The position numbers and the translations under genes were made by a program. A DNA stretch of 64,000 nucleotides from Chryseobacterium senegalense. GTDB lineage: Bacteria; Bacteroidota; Bacteroidia; Flavobacteriales; Weeksellaceae. The notes beneath the pieces were generated by a model. That model was not told the origin of the DNA, searched no databases, and was given only the letters and a program-made list of their open reading frames with translations. The stretch is from the NCBI GenBank assembly GCA_001403755.1, contig CYUH01000015.1, positions 598,589 through 662,588 on the forward strand. The letters are read 5' to 3'. Every line of letters begins with the position of its first letter. Position 1 is the first letter of the stretch. Of this stretch, positions 44,857 through 54,235 are shown in pieces.

Positions 44857-45054
44857 ACTTTTTGGGCATAAAAAAAGGAAAGATTTGGACAGGGTTCTTT
44901 TCCGGACTTGGTTGTTCGAGAACCGAACTAATTTCGTCTTAAAGGTAGAAAGAGAATTAACCAAAAATTTCCTTATTCGGGAAGTGTAAAGTTAGGTTTT
45001 TACTATTGTAATTGCAAAAAATTTCTAAGATAATTTTTTATGAAATGGCAAATT

Positions 45055-46005
45055 TTAAACGAATTCGATATTTACTTCGCCATCCAATTGGTCGTTGGTA
45101 TAAACAACCAATTTTTTGTCGTTAAAGGAAATCTTGTTCCAGAAATGGTTTCCTGCGAAACGGCTTTCCAAAACTTTTGCATTTAATTGCTGAGGATTAT
45201 TTTCGCTCATTGAAATTTTAATTTCGTGTGGAAACCAGAAATTTTTGGTAAGATTCCAACGGTTTTTTTCTTCGTCCGAAAAAACATTTACTTCACCAAA
45301 TAGTCTTGCAACATATTCATTATAAGGGTTTTTGTAAGTTTCTATGGGCGAATCGTTTTGGATTAGTCTTCCGTCCTGCAGTACAATAATCTGGTCGAGC
45401 CACGGCATTACTTCTTGTATTTCGTGCGTAGAAATAAGCATTGAAATATTTTTTTCTTTCGCATAATTAAACAATCGTTCTCTTAGTTCAATTTTGCGCG
45501 AAAAATCGAGATTGCTGAAGGGTTCATCCAACAAGAGCAGTTTAGGCATTACCGAAAGCGCGCGCGCAATCGCAACTCGTTGTTGTTGACCGCCACTTAA
45601 ATATTTAGGTAAAATCATTGAGTATTCTTCCAAACCTACGACCTTGAGCAATTCCATTACTTTCGTTTTTTTCTCTGTCAAATTAATGTTAGACAAAAAT
45701 TTTCCTACATTGTCGGCGACAGTTGCATAAGGCATTAAATCATAATTTTGCGCCACCAATTTCATTTCTGGTTCTCCCGGAACAAGGTTTTTCCTCGGTC
45801 CAAAAATAGGTTTTCCAGAGAAAATAATTTCGCCTTTTTCCCAATCGAGCAATCCATAAATTAAGTTCAGCAAAGTGGATTTCCCACAACCACTCTCACC
45901 GGCAAGAGCAATAATTTTGCCTTCGCTGATTCGCAGATTGAGGTTCTGAAAAAATTTTTTATCAGGATGATGCGAAAAAAATAATTGATTGATTTCTAAA
46001 AGCAT
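45055..46005 (-). CDS. Orphan ABC transporter ATP-binding protein (PotA/FbpC-like)
   Basis: The 316-aa protein has Walker A AGESGCGKST (about residues 35-44), Q-loop VAQNYDLMPY, signature LSGGQQQRVAIARAL (about 137-151), Walker B LLLLDEPFSNLD and H-loop STHEIQEV. A C-terminal extension of about 80 residues resembles the TOBE domain of importer ATPases of the CysA/PotA/FbpC group. No permease or binding protein is adjacent, so the substrate is unknown. It is divergent from the yceI-like gene. Confidence 0.88.
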   Translation of the reverse strand: MLLEINQLFFSHHPDKKFFQNLNLRISEGKIIALAGESGCGKSTLLNLIYGLLDWEKGEIIFSGKPIFGPRKNLVPGEPEMKLVAQNYDLMPYATVADNVGKFLSNINLTEKKTKVMELLKVVGLEEYSMILPKYLSGGQQQRVAIARALSVMPKLLLLDEPFSNLDFSRKIELRERLFNYAKEKNISMLISTHEIQEVMPWLDQIIVLQDGRLIQNDSPIETYKNPYNEYVARLFGEVNVFSDEEKNRWNLTKNFWFPHEIKISMSENNPQQLNAKVLESRFAGNHFWNKISFNDKKLVVYTNDQLDGEVNIEFV

Positions 46006-46085
46006 ACTGCGAAAATAAGATTTTTATAAGTAATCTGATTTTTTTTGTTATTTTAGCGGAAACAATTAAAAATTCAAATTTCCGA

Positions 46086-46748
46086 ATGAAAACAATAATC
46101 AAAACTACGATTTTTTCAGTTTTTATTGCAGGGATTACGTTAGTTTCCTGTGGTAAGGACAAGCCTTTATCCAGCGAAAGTAACGTGGTTTCTACGTCAA
46201 AAGATGGAAATGTTTTTGTGTTGGATACGCTCAATAGCCGCATCGAATGGAAAGGTTTCAAAGTGGTGAAAACCGACAATACCAGTCATTTCGGAACTAT
46301 AAATTTTGAAAGTGGGGAAGTAACAGTCAATCAAGGAAAGTTGGAGAGCGGAAAATTCGTGGCGGATATGAATTCATTAACATCAGTTGATTTGAAGGAT
46401 GATGCTGAGCAATTGAATAAATTGAACGGTCACTTAAAAAGTGGCGATTTCTTTGAGGTTGAAAAATTCCCTACAGCTTCTTACGAAATTACAAAGGTTT
46501 CTGAAAATACTTCCGGAGGAGATTACAACACTGTTTTAGAAGGAAATCTTACCATTAAAGGAATTACTAAACCGGTACAGTTTAACGCCAATGTTTCCGT
46601 GAAAGACGACATCGTAAGTATTGCCACAGAACCAAAAGATATCAATAGGGAAGATTTTGGAGTAAAATTCCAAATGCCAATAGAAAATGGTTTAATTAAA
46701 AATGAAATTAATATTCAGATTTTAGTGAAGGCTATGGAAATGAAATAA
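46086..46748 (+). CDS. YceI-family lipoprotein
   Basis: The 220-aa protein has a signal peptide with lipobox LVSC (Cys at about residue 22) and a YceI lipocalin-like barrel: LDTLNSRIEWKGFKV (about 49-63), GTINFESGEVTV, LKSGDFFEVEKFPTASYEI split at about 117-135, and GNLTIKGITKPV. YceI proteins bind isoprenoid-like lipids in the periplasm. The lipid anchor is a variation on the usual soluble form. Confidence 0.9.
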   Translation: MKTIIKTTIFSVFIAGITLVSCGKDKPLSSESNVVSTSKDGNVFVLDTLNSRIEWKGFKVVKTDNTSHFGTINFESGEVTVNQGKLESGKFVADMNSLTSVDLKDDAEQLNKLNGHLKSGDFFEVEKFPTASYEITKVSENTSGGDYNTVLEGNLTIKGITKPVQFNANVSVKDDIVSIATEPKDINREDFGVKFQMPIENGLIKNEINIQILVKAMEMK

Positions 46749-46785
46749 GAATAATTTTTTTTATTAAGTGTAATAAGTGATGTTG

Positions 46786-46820
46786 ATTCGTCTCGTTTTT
46801 TAGCGGGACGAATTTTTTTT
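46786..46820 (+). terminator. Terminator of the yceI-like gene
   Basis: ATTCGTC-CG pairs with CG-GACGAAT, with a T-rich loop and eight following T residues. Confidence 0.8.
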
Positions 46821-46894
46821 AATTACTTAGCACTCATCACTTCAGATAATTTTTCCGGTCGTGAATTTGCCTTCAATTTTCTCCTAAAATTTCC

Positions 46895-46902
46895 TAAATT
46901 TG
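46895..46902 (+). promoter_or_regulatory. Promoter -7 box of alaS
   Basis: TAAATTTG lies 48 nt before the ATG at 46951. A TTG 25 bp upstream is slightly beyond normal spacing. Confidence 0.5.
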
Positions 46903-46950
46903 CATGCTTACCAAAAAGGCAAAAGCAACCGCTAAAAGCAAAACTCAACT

Positions 46951-49608
46951 ATGACTTCACAACAAATACGAAAACAGTTTTTAGACTATTTTAAAGAAAA
47001 AGGACATCTTATCGTTCCTTCAGCGCCTATTGTATTGAAAGATGACCCTACACTGATGTTCTCCAACTCCGGAATGACGCAGTTTAAGGATTATTTTCTT
47101 GGTTACAAACAGCCGAAAGCGCCTCGAATTGCCGATACCCAAAAATGTTTAAGGGTTTCGGGAAAACACAACGATTTGGATGACGTAGGTAGAGATACCT
47201 ATCATCACACGATGTTCGAGATGCTCGGAAACTGGTCTTTTGGTGATTATTTCAAAAAAGAAGCGATTGCTTTTGCATGGGAACTGTTGACCGAAGTTTA
47301 TAAAATTCCAAAAGAAAATCTTTATGTAACTATTTTTGAAGGGGACGCCTCAGAAAACTTAGAACGCGATCAGGATGCCTACGACTACTGGAAAACCCAC
47401 ATTGACGAAAGTAGAATTATCAACGGAAACAAGAAAGATAATTTCTGGGAAATGGGCGAGAGTGGACCATGCGGACCATGCTCGGAAATTCATGTTGATT
47501 TGCGTTCTGAAGATGAAAAAGCTTTAGTTCCGGGAATCGATTTGATTAATAATGATCATCCGCAAGTGGTGGAAATCTGGAATAATGTATTCATGGAATT
47601 CAACCGAAAAGCTGATGGTTCTTTAGAGAAATTACCTTCGCAGCACGTAGATACAGGAATGGGTTTTGAACGTCTGTGTATGGCTTTGCAAGGTAAAAAA
47701 TCGAATTACGATACCGATGTTTTCACACCTCTAATTGCTAAAGTAGAAGAAATTTCTGGGAAAAAATATACCGGAATTCTAGAAGACGAAAAAGATATTG
47801 CGATTCGTGTTATTGTAGATCATATTCGTGCGGTTGCATTCGCAATAGCCGATGGACAGCTTCCTTCCAACGGTGGAGCAGGGTATGTGATCCGCAGAAT
47901 TTTAAGAAGAGCCATTTCGTATTCTTATCGTTTTTTAGGGATGAAAGAGCCTTTCCTTTTCGAATTGGTAGCAGTTCTGAAAAAAGAAATGGGCGAATTT
48001 TTCCCGGAATTGGTGAAACAGGAAAAATTGGTCACGGAAGTAATCAAGGAAGAAGAAACTTCTTTCCTAAAAACCATCGAACACGGTTTGAAAAGAATTG
48101 ATTTAATCATCAATGAAACCCTATCGAGAAATGAAAAAACGCTTCCTGGTGCTGAGGTTTTTGAGTTGTATGACACGTACGGTTTCCCGGCAGATTTGTC
48201 GAGGATCATTGCTGAAGAAAAGCAGTTAACCGTTGATGAAAAAGGTTTTGATGAAGAAATGGAAAAGCAGAAACAGCGTTCCAAGAAATCATCCGCGCAG
48301 AAAGTGCACGATTGGGTTATTTTAGAAGAAAAACAAGAAGTTTTCGTTGGTTACGACCAAACAGAAGCCGAAACATACATCACTCGTTACCGAAAGATTG
48401 AAAATAAAGACGGAGAATTTTACCAAATAGTACTTTCGAAATCGCCTTTCTATCCCGAAGGTGGTGGACAAATTGGCGACAAAGGACTTTTGATCCCAAG
48501 TTATACAGAAGGATTCGATATTGCTAACCCAGATGTTTTTGATATCACAAATTGCGCAGACGTCATTGAGGTTTTGGAAACTCGCAAAGAAAATAATTTG
48601 ATTGTTTCTTTAATTAAAGATTTGCCGAAAGATGCGGGTGCTGTTTTCTATGCGAAAGTAAATGCATCAGAACGCAAAAACACTCAGGCGAACCACTCGG
48701 TAACGCACTTATTGCACGAAGCTTTGCGCGAAGTTTTGGGCACTCACGTTGAGCAGAAAGGATCTTTTGTTGGTCCTGATTATCTCCGTTTCGATTTTTC
48801 ACATTTCTCTAAAATGACTGAGGAAGAATTGAAATTGGTGGAAGATAAAGTGAACGCAAAAATAAAAGAAAATATTGCGTTACAAGAATTTAGAAATATC
48901 CCAATTGCGGAGGCTTTAGAAAAGGGAGCAATGGCGCTTTTCGGTGAAAAATACGGAGATAACGTGCGAATGATTCAGTTCGGTACTTCGCGGGAATTGT
49001 GCGGTGGAACACACGTGAAAAATACTGGAGAAATAGGATATTTTAAAATTCAGAATGAAAGCTCTACCGCTGCGGGAATTCGCAGAATTGAGGCGATTTC
49101 AGGTGATAAATCTGCGGAATATTTCCAGAGTTTAGAACTTCAGATCAAAGAAATTTCTGCTTTGCTCAAATCCAAAGATTTAGCAAAATCTGTAGAAAAA
49201 TTAATCGAAGAAAACGCCACTTTGAAATCGGAGGTTGAAGCTTTGAAAAAAGAGAAAGCCAAAGGTGAAACCGCCAACTGGAAGAATGATTTTATTGAAA
49301 AAGGCGGTAAAAAACTTTTGGTGAAAAAAGTTTCAATGGATGCAGGCAGCGTGAAAGATATCGTTTTCCAATTAAAAAAGGAAGTTGAAAACGCTGTGAT
49401 CATCATTCTTTCCGATGCGGATGCAAAACCAATGATTACGGTAGGTGTTTCACAGGATTTGGAAACTCAATACCACGCTGGAAATATCGTGAAAGATTTG
49501 GCGAAAGAAATCCAGGGCGGCGGCGGCGGAAATCCGGGATTTGCTACTGCTGGTGGTAAAAATCTAGATGGAATTGAAAGTGCTTACCAGAAAGCACTCG
49601 AAATTTAA
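46951..49608 (+). CDS. alaS: Alanyl-tRNA synthetase
   Basis: AlaS charges tRNA-Ala and edits mischarged Ser/Gly. The 885-aa protein has the class II core ([33 protein letters not shown] split at about 84-104, [12 protein letters not shown]). The editing domain has its zinc ligands in [12 protein letters not shown] and [10 protein letters not shown]-terminal coiled coil and C-Ala domain ([14 protein letters not shown]) follow. Length and start ([13 protein letters not shown]) are normal. Confidence 0.98.
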   Translation: MTSQQIRKQFLDYFKEKGHLIVPSAPIVLKDDPTLMFSNSGMTQFKDYFLGYKQPKAPRIADTQKCLRVSGKHNDLDDVGRDTYHHTMFEMLGNWSFGDYFKKEAIAFAWELLTEVYKIPKENLYVTIFEGDASENLERDQDAYDYWKTHIDESRIINGNKKDNFWEMGESGPCGPCSEIHVDLRSEDEKALVPGIDLINNDHPQVVEIWNNVFMEFNRKADGSLEKLPSQHVDTGMGFERLCMALQGKKSNYDTDVFTPLIAKVEEISGKKYTGILEDEKDIAIRVIVDHIRAVAFAIADGQLPSNGGAGYVIRRILRRAISYSYRFLGMKEPFLFELVAVLKKEMGEFFPELVKQEKLVTEVIKEEETSFLKTIEHGLKRIDLIINETLSRNEKTLPGAEVFELYDTYGFPADLSRIIAEEKQLTVDEKGFDEEMEKQKQRSKKSSAQKVHDWVILEEKQEVFVGYDQTEAETYITRYRKIENKDGEFYQIVLSKSPFYPEGGGQIGDKGLLIPSYTEGFDIANPDVFDITNCADVIEVLETRKENNLIVSLIKDLPKDAGAVFYAKVNASERKNTQANHSVTHLLHEALREVLGTHVEQKGSFVGPDYLRFDFSHFSKMTEEELKLVEDKVNAKIKENIALQEFRNIPIAEALEKGAMALFGEKYGDNVRMIQFGTSRELCGGTHVKNTGEIGYFKIQNESSTAAGIRRIEAISGDKSAEYFQSLELQIKEISALLKSKDLAKSVEKLIEENATLKSEVEALKKEKAKGETANWKNDFIEKGGKKLLVKKVSMDAGSVKDIVFQLKKEVENAVIIILSDADAKPMITVGVSQDLETQYHAGNIVKDLAKEIQGGGGGNPGFATAGGKNLDGIESAYQKALEI

Positions 49609-49626
49609 AATAAAAAAGAAGACCAA

Positions 49627-49660
49627 AAAAAAATCCCGAATGAATTTTCGGGATTTTTTT
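49627..49660. terminator. Bidirectional terminator between alaS and a small membrane protein gene
   Basis: AAAAATCCCGAA pairs with TTCGGGATTTTT around a short loop, with A and T runs on either side. Confidence 0.85.
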
Positions 49661-49675
49661 GTTATTTATAATTTA

Positions 49676-49915
49676 TTATTTGTTTCCACCTCTGGTAATC
49701 AATGCGATGATGATGATTAGTACTACTGCACCAACTACCCAAACGATCGGGTTACTCATCCATTCTGCGCCCATAGCGTCGCTACCTTTATTGACGTCGA
49801 CATCTACTTTTAAATCTGCCGCTTTGTCTTGAGCTTTTACGATAATTGCTGCGAAGTTTGCGAATAATGCTAATGCAAGCATCTGAATCTTGGTAAATAA
49901 ATTTGCGCGTGTCAT
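49676..49915 (-). CDS. Small membrane protein with signal-peptide-like N-terminus, unknown function
   Basis: The 79-aa protein has a hydrophobic N-terminal segment (about residues 10-28, ending IVKAQ, possible cleavage site), a charged middle (DKAADLKVDVDVNKGSD) and a second hydrophobic segment (about 55-74, VWVVGAVVLIIIIALI) before a short RGGNK tail. If the first segment is cleaved, a 50-residue periplasmic/tail-anchored peptide remains. I know no function; it has its own terminator. Confidence 0.65.
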   Translation of the reverse strand: MTRANLFTKIQMLALALFANFAAIIVKAQDKAADLKVDVDVNKGSDAMGAEWMSNPIVWVVGAVVLIIIIALITRGGNK

Positions 49916-49971
49916 AGGTTTATTTTTTAATGTTATAATTTTAGACCTTCTAAAATTGTACCAAAAAAAAT

Positions 49972-50466
49972 TTAAAGGTGTAATTCCATCAAAAAATCAT
50001 CCATCACATAGCCGTTTCCGATATCGAAAATTCCTTCTTTGTACGTTGTAAATCCTTGTGATTCATACATTTGCTTTGCCGGATTGTTTTTGTTGACATT
50101 TAGAATGATTCTTTTGTCGGAAGTTTCGGAAGTTTTTTCTTTCAGGAAATTAATCGCCGCTTTTCCGAGACCTTGACCTTTGAAGTCTTCCAAAAGATAA
50201 ATTCGATGAAGTTTTGTTGTAGCATTTTCATAATGAAATTCAAAACCAATAAATCCTCCCGCCATTTCATCTTTTAAAATTAAATAATATTGGTAATTCG
50301 GATTGTCCATATGGTTGGAAATTTCTTGCTCAGAATACATTTGCTTCAGCATATAATCGATTTGTTCTTGCGAAAGAATGTTTCTGTACGCCGAATTCCA
50401 TGATTTATTTGCCAATTCCTGAATTTTCGGGATGTCGTTTTTTGTGGCTTTTTTAAATGAAATCAT
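49972..50466 (-). CDS. GNAT-family N-acetyltransferase
   Basis: The 164-aa protein has the GNAT pattern: an N-terminal FKKATKNDIPKIQELA segment, HRIYLLEDFKGQGLGKAAINFL (acetyl-CoA pyrophosphate loop GQGLGKA at about residues 99-105) and the late NKNNPAKQMYESQGF. The substrate is unknown. It lies 16 bp downstream of the metallophosphoesterase gene and is probably co-transcribed. Confidence 0.9.
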   Translation of the reverse strand: MISFKKATKNDIPKIQELANKSWNSAYRNILSQEQIDYMLKQMYSEQEISNHMDNPNYQYYLILKDEMAGGFIGFEFHYENATTKLHRIYLLEDFKGQGLGKAAINFLKEKTSETSDKRIILNVNKNNPAKQMYESQGFTTYKEGIFDIGNGYVMDDFLMELHL

Positions 50467-50482
50467 TAGAGTTTAAAAATAA

Positions 50483-51688
50483 TTAAACAAGTTCTATCAA
50501 AGTAATTTCCGGCTCAATTCCAACTCTTCCCGGGAAGGCGATGACACCGAAACCTCGGTTTACATAAAGGTATTTACCGGAACTTTCATATAAATCCGCC
50601 CATTTTTTATATCGATACTGCACAGGAGACCAACGAACGTTTTTCAAATCAAGGCCAAATTGCATTCCGTGGGTATGTCCGGAAAGAGTAAGTTGTACAT
50701 TGGCAGGGTGGTTTTTCACGACTGCATCGAAATGGGTAGGATCGTGGCTCATCAATATTTTCGCAGCATCTGCGGGGATTCCGGCAGAAGCCTTATTTAA
50801 ATCGCCGTATTGTGGAAAAGGTTTTTCGCCCCAGTTTTCAACTCCTAATATATACAGCTTTTCACCATTTTTCTGGATAACTCGGTGTTCATTTCTCAGC
50901 ATTTCGAAGCCGGCTTGCTTTTGTAATTGAATTAAATTGGGAATATTTTGCGCTTTTTCTTCAACGGATTTCCATTCGGCATAATCTCCGTAATCGTGAT
51001 TTCCTAGAACTGAAAATTTCCCATCTTTCGCTTGAATGCTAGAAAATAATGGTACAAATGGCGCAAATTCACTGGCAAAATTATTCACCATATCGCCTGT
51101 GAATAGCACTAAATCAGCTTTTTGCTCATTGATTAAATCAACGGCTTTCTGCAATTTTTCGGGATGAAAAAAACTTCCCGAATGGACATCGGAAATCTGA
51201 ACGATTTTGTAACCTTTGAAAGCATCTGGTAAACCAGCGATTTTCAATTTCACTTTTCTTACGTTGTGACGATATTTTCCGAAAATAATTCCATCGATCA
51301 CCAAAGCGGAGAAAACTCCCGCAATTCCTAATCCGATGAGACTGATGAATTGTCTTCGCTCGGGAAAATAACTTTCCGGTCTGGCGAAAAAAGTAAATAA
51401 GTATTGGAAAAACCTCCCGATATCTTCAATTAATAGAAAGAAAATGATGAAAAGTTTCGGAATTAGAAAAATTAAAAAGATAGAAGACACCATTTGTATG
51501 CGATGATGATCTCGGTCGGTTCGCCTGAAATTCAGTAATTCATAAAGTAAGAAGCCGTACACCACCAGTGTTACGGCCCAATATCCGATACGCAACCAAT
51601 TGTTGGAAGTGATGGTTTTGAACGCTTGATAAACGTAAAATTCCAGAATAAAAATAATTCCGGTGATGATTAAAAAATTTTTCTGCAT
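50483..51688 (-). CDS. Membrane-anchored metallophosphoesterase
   Basis: The 401-aa protein has about four N-terminal transmembrane segments (to about residue 135) and a calcineurin-like phosphoesterase domain with QISDVHSG (about 163-170), LFTGDMVNN, LGNHDYGDY, MSHDPTHFD and LSGHTHGMQ, the complete two-metal ligand set. It resembles YaeI/LpxG-like enzymes; the substrate (perhaps a lipid pyrophosphate) is uncertain. Confidence 0.9.
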   Translation of the reverse strand: MQKNFLIITGIIFILEFYVYQAFKTITSNNWLRIGYWAVTLVVYGFLLYELLNFRRTDRDHHRIQMVSSIFLIFLIPKLFIIFFLLIEDIGRFFQYLFTFFARPESYFPERRQFISLIGLGIAGVFSALVIDGIIFGKYRHNVRKVKLKIAGLPDAFKGYKIVQISDVHSGSFFHPEKLQKAVDLINEQKADLVLFTGDMVNNFASEFAPFVPLFSSIQAKDGKFSVLGNHDYGDYAEWKSVEEKAQNIPNLIQLQKQAGFEMLRNEHRVIQKNGEKLYILGVENWGEKPFPQYGDLNKASAGIPADAAKILMSHDPTHFDAVVKNHPANVQLTLSGHTHGMQFGLDLKNVRWSPVQYRYKKWADLYESSGKYLYVNRGFGVIAFPGRVGIEPEITLIELV

Positions 51689-51703
51689 AGTAGAATTTCA
51701 ATA

Positions 51704-51733
51704 AAAAAGCACAAAAAAAATTTTGCGCTTTTA
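51704..51733 (-). terminator. Terminator of the FabH-like gene
   Basis: AAAAGC and CAAAA pair with TTTTG and GCTTTT with one mismatch, followed by T-rich sequence on the minus strand. Confidence 0.55.
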
Positions 51734-51766
51734 ATTTTTAACTATATTTTTTTTCAAAAAACTTGA

Positions 51767-52834
51767 TTATGGAAATCTGTAAACAATTGCATTAATGTTC
51801 ATTCCTGCACCAACGGAAGCGAACACAATATTGCCTTTGTCTTTGAACTGATGCCCTTTCATATTTCCTTTTCGGATCAAATCAAACATCGTAGGAATTG
51901 TAGCCACCGACGAATTTCCGAATTCCTGAATCGTCATTGGAGCAATATCGTGACTATAATCACTTTTGCCATAGAGTTTATGCAATCTCGAAATCATTGC
52001 ATAATCCATTTTAGCATTGGCTTGGTGGATCAATATTTTATCGATATCATCAATGGTTAAATTTGCTTTGTCTATAGTTTCTTTGATGGCATTAGGAACG
52101 AATTTCAACGCGTATTCATAGATTTTTCTGCCGTGCATTCTGATGTAAAGAGCTCTTCTATCTTCATCTTTTTTTAATGAAGGTGCATTTTCCAAGTAGT
52201 TTAACTCTACATTATTATCGCAAATTGTAGCATCAGCGATAATTCCAACATTTTCTTCATCTGTAGCTTTTACAACGACAGCGCCGGCTCCGTCCGCAAA
52301 AATCATTTTGTTTCTATCGAAAGGATCAGTTACGCGGCTCAAAGTTTCGGTACCTACCACTAGAATTTGTTTTGCTCTTTTTGCTTTAATTAAAGTATCA
52401 GCCAAAATCATTGCTTCTACCCAACCTGGACAACCGAAAATCATGTCGTAATTGACGCATTTCCGGTTGAGGATTCCCAATTTGTTCTTGATCCGGGCAG
52501 ACATAGACGGCATGAAATTACTCATTCCGTTTTTATCTACTTCGCCAAAATTACTGGCACAAATGATATAATCAATTTCTTCTTGATCAATCTTAGCATC
52601 AGCAATGGCTTCTTTGGCAGCTCTATATCCAAGATCCGAATTAAATTCATCATCTTCCAGATATCTTCGATTTTCTATTTCGGTGATGTCAACAAATTTT
52701 TGGATGATTTCCGAGTTCGGTTTATCGATCTTTTCACCTTCATCAGTATAAAAAACTGCATCCATAAAGTGTTCCCGGCCGATAACTTTTTTAGGAATAT
52801 AACTTCCTGAACCTATAATGATTGTATTGGGCAT
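51767..52834 (-). CDS. Beta-ketoacyl-ACP synthase III-like protein
   Basis: The 355-aa thiolase-fold enzyme has the FabH catalytic triad: Cys in FGCPGWVEAM (about residue 120), His in LIHQANAKMD and Asn in EFGNSSVATIP. It differs from housekeeping FabH in length and in the stretch KPNSEIIQKFVDIT, so a role in a special acyl-chain pathway is possible. The start at MPNTII is chosen because the upstream in-frame ATG (52858) falls in a TAACTTTG promoter box. Confidence 0.85.
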   Translation of the reverse strand: MPNTIIIGSGSYIPKKVIGREHFMDAVFYTDEGEKIDKPNSEIIQKFVDITEIENRRYLEDDEFNSDLGYRAAKEAIADAKIDQEEIDYIICASNFGEVDKNGMSNFMPSMSARIKNKLGILNRKCVNYDMIFGCPGWVEAMILADTLIKAKRAKQILVVGTETLSRVTDPFDRNKMIFADGAGAVVVKATDEENVGIIADATICDNNVELNYLENAPSLKKDEDRRALYIRMHGRKIYEYALKFVPNAIKETIDKANLTIDDIDKILIHQANAKMDYAMISRLHKLYGKSDYSHDIAPMTIQEFGNSSVATIPTMFDLIRKGNMKGHQFKDKGNIVFASVGAGMNINAIVYRFP

Positions 52835-52855
52835 ATTTTTTTTGAAAATTTCCGA

Positions 52856-52863
52856 CAAAGTTA
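52856..52863 (-). promoter_or_regulatory. Promoter -7 box of the FabH-like gene
   Basis: The minus strand reads TAACTTTG, 21 nt before the ATG at 52834, overlapping the alternative upstream start. Confidence 0.5.
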
Positions 52864-52900
52864 AGAATTATATTGTATCGGCTTTAATGAAAATTATTAT

Positions 52901-52908
52901 TAAATTTG
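52901..52908 (+). promoter_or_regulatory. Promoter -7 box of the 189-aa membrane-anchored protein gene
   Basis: TAAATTTG ends 24 nt before the ATG at 52933. A TTG lies 25 bp upstream, a little far. Confidence 0.5.
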
Positions 52909-52932
52909 CAAAAGTTTTTTCAAGAATAAATT

Positions 52933-53502
52933 ATGAAAATGAGTGCGTCCACGAAAGGTTTGATTATATCGGTGATTGCGGTGCTCTTTGCGTTTGGAAT
53001 TTATTTTTTGTTTTTAGCTAAAAGAAATTATTTTCTGGTCGATAATCCTACCAATAATACATTTTACTTTAAAATCAACAACGGATCTGAAAAAATCATC
53101 GCTCCCGGACAAAAACTTCAGGTAGATTTAGCGAAAGGGAAAAACCAAATCAAGGTTTTCGATGGACAGAAGAAAATGCTCTACGATTCTGGTTTTGTAG
53201 TAAATAAAGATCGGGGTTTGCTGAATATTGCACACCAAGATTATTACATCAATGAGCAATTTTACGGTTATGGACTCAACAAAGATTCACTGATCGCCGC
53301 TCGTGGTGCTACTATCATTGATGGGAAAAACTATCTTAACGAGCCCAAACTCTTCAATAAATTATATACTGACGATTTCTACTTCAATATTGACGAAGAT
53401 TACGATAAAGTGGTAAAAAACGTCCAGAAAATAGAATCCCGAACAAAAATTTTCAGAAAACAGGATTTTCTTAATTATTATAAAGAATACTATCAATTTT
53501 AA
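52933..53502 (+). CDS. Membrane-anchored protein of unknown function
   Basis: The 189-aa protein has one N-terminal transmembrane helix (about residues 9-29) and a soluble domain of beta-rich character with FYFKINNGSEKIIAPGQKLQVDL (split at about 46-68). A tyrosine-rich middle (IAHQDYYINEQFYGYGL) and an acidic C-terminus follow. I recognise no family. It is followed after about 10 bp by ubiE and probably shares a transcript with it and porT. Confidence 0.7.
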   Translation: MKMSASTKGLIISVIAVLFAFGIYFLFLAKRNYFLVDNPTNNTFYFKINNGSEKIIAPGQKLQVDLAKGKNQIKVFDGQKKMLYDSGFVVNKDRGLLNIAHQDYYINEQFYGYGLNKDSLIAARGATIIDGKNYLNEPKLFNKLYTDDFYFNIDEDYDKVVKNVQKIESRTKIFRKQDFLNYYKEYYQF

Positions 53503-53512
53503 ATATTACATT

Positions 53513-54232
53513 TTGAACCAAGTAAAACCATACAATACAGAAGCAGGAAAAAAGAGCGAAGTTGAAGATATGTTCGATAATATTGCTCCTAAATATGACT
53601 TACTGAACCACGTGCTTTCTATGAAAATAGATGTGATCTGGAGAAATACTTTGGTAAAATGGATGCAGAAAGACCAACCTAAAGAAGTTCTGGATGTAGC
53701 GACAGGAACCGGAGATTTGGCCATTGCCGTACAAAAAGGAACCTCAGCGAAGGTAATAGGTTTGGATCTTTCCCAGCAAATGCTGAACGTGGGAATCGAG
53801 AAAATCAAAAAGATCAACTTGGATCAGCAAATCTCCATGCAGAAAGGTGATGCAGAAAACCTTCCGTTCGAAAGCAATAAATTCGATGCGGTTTCCGTTG
53901 CATTTGGAGTAAGAAATTTCGAGAATTTAGAAAAAGGATTAGCAGAGCTCAGAAGAGTAGTGAAGAACGAAAAAAGCGTATATATTTTAGAGTTTTCTAA
54001 AGTGGAAGGCTTTTTAGGACCTTTTTATATGTTTTATTTTAAAAATATTTTGCCACAAATCGGGAAATTGGTCTCCAAAGACAACAGAGCGTACACCTAT
54101 CTTCCGGATTCGGTAAACGCGTTTCCTTATGGTGAAAAAATGAAAAACATTCTTCTAAATACCGGTTTCAAAAAAGTAGAATATAAGAAACTTAGTTTAG
54201 GAATCGCAACGATTTATAAGGCAACCAAGTAA
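53513..54232 (+). CDS. ubiE: Demethylmenaquinone/ubiquinone biosynthesis C-methyltransferase
   Basis: UbiE/MenG methylates demethylmenaquinone to menaquinone, the flavobacterial respiratory quinone. The 239-aa protein has the expected VEDMFDNIAPKYDLLNHVLS (about residues 18-37), SAM motif VLDVATGTGDLAI (about 61-73) and AFGVRNFENLEKGL. The start is a TTG (53513), 10 bp after the upstream stop; no in-frame ATG fits the N-terminus. porT follows after 3 bp. Confidence 0.95.
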   Translation: MNQVKPYNTEAGKKSEVEDMFDNIAPKYDLLNHVLSMKIDVIWRNTLVKWMQKDQPKEVLDVATGTGDLAIAVQKGTSAKVIGLDLSQQMLNVGIEKIKKINLDQQISMQKGDAENLPFESNKFDAVSVAFGVRNFENLEKGLAELRRVVKNEKSVYILEFSKVEGFLGPFYMFYFKNILPQIGKLVSKDNRAYTYLPDSVNAFPYGEKMKNILLNTGFKKVEYKKLSLGIATIYKATK

Positions 54233-54235
54233 AAT

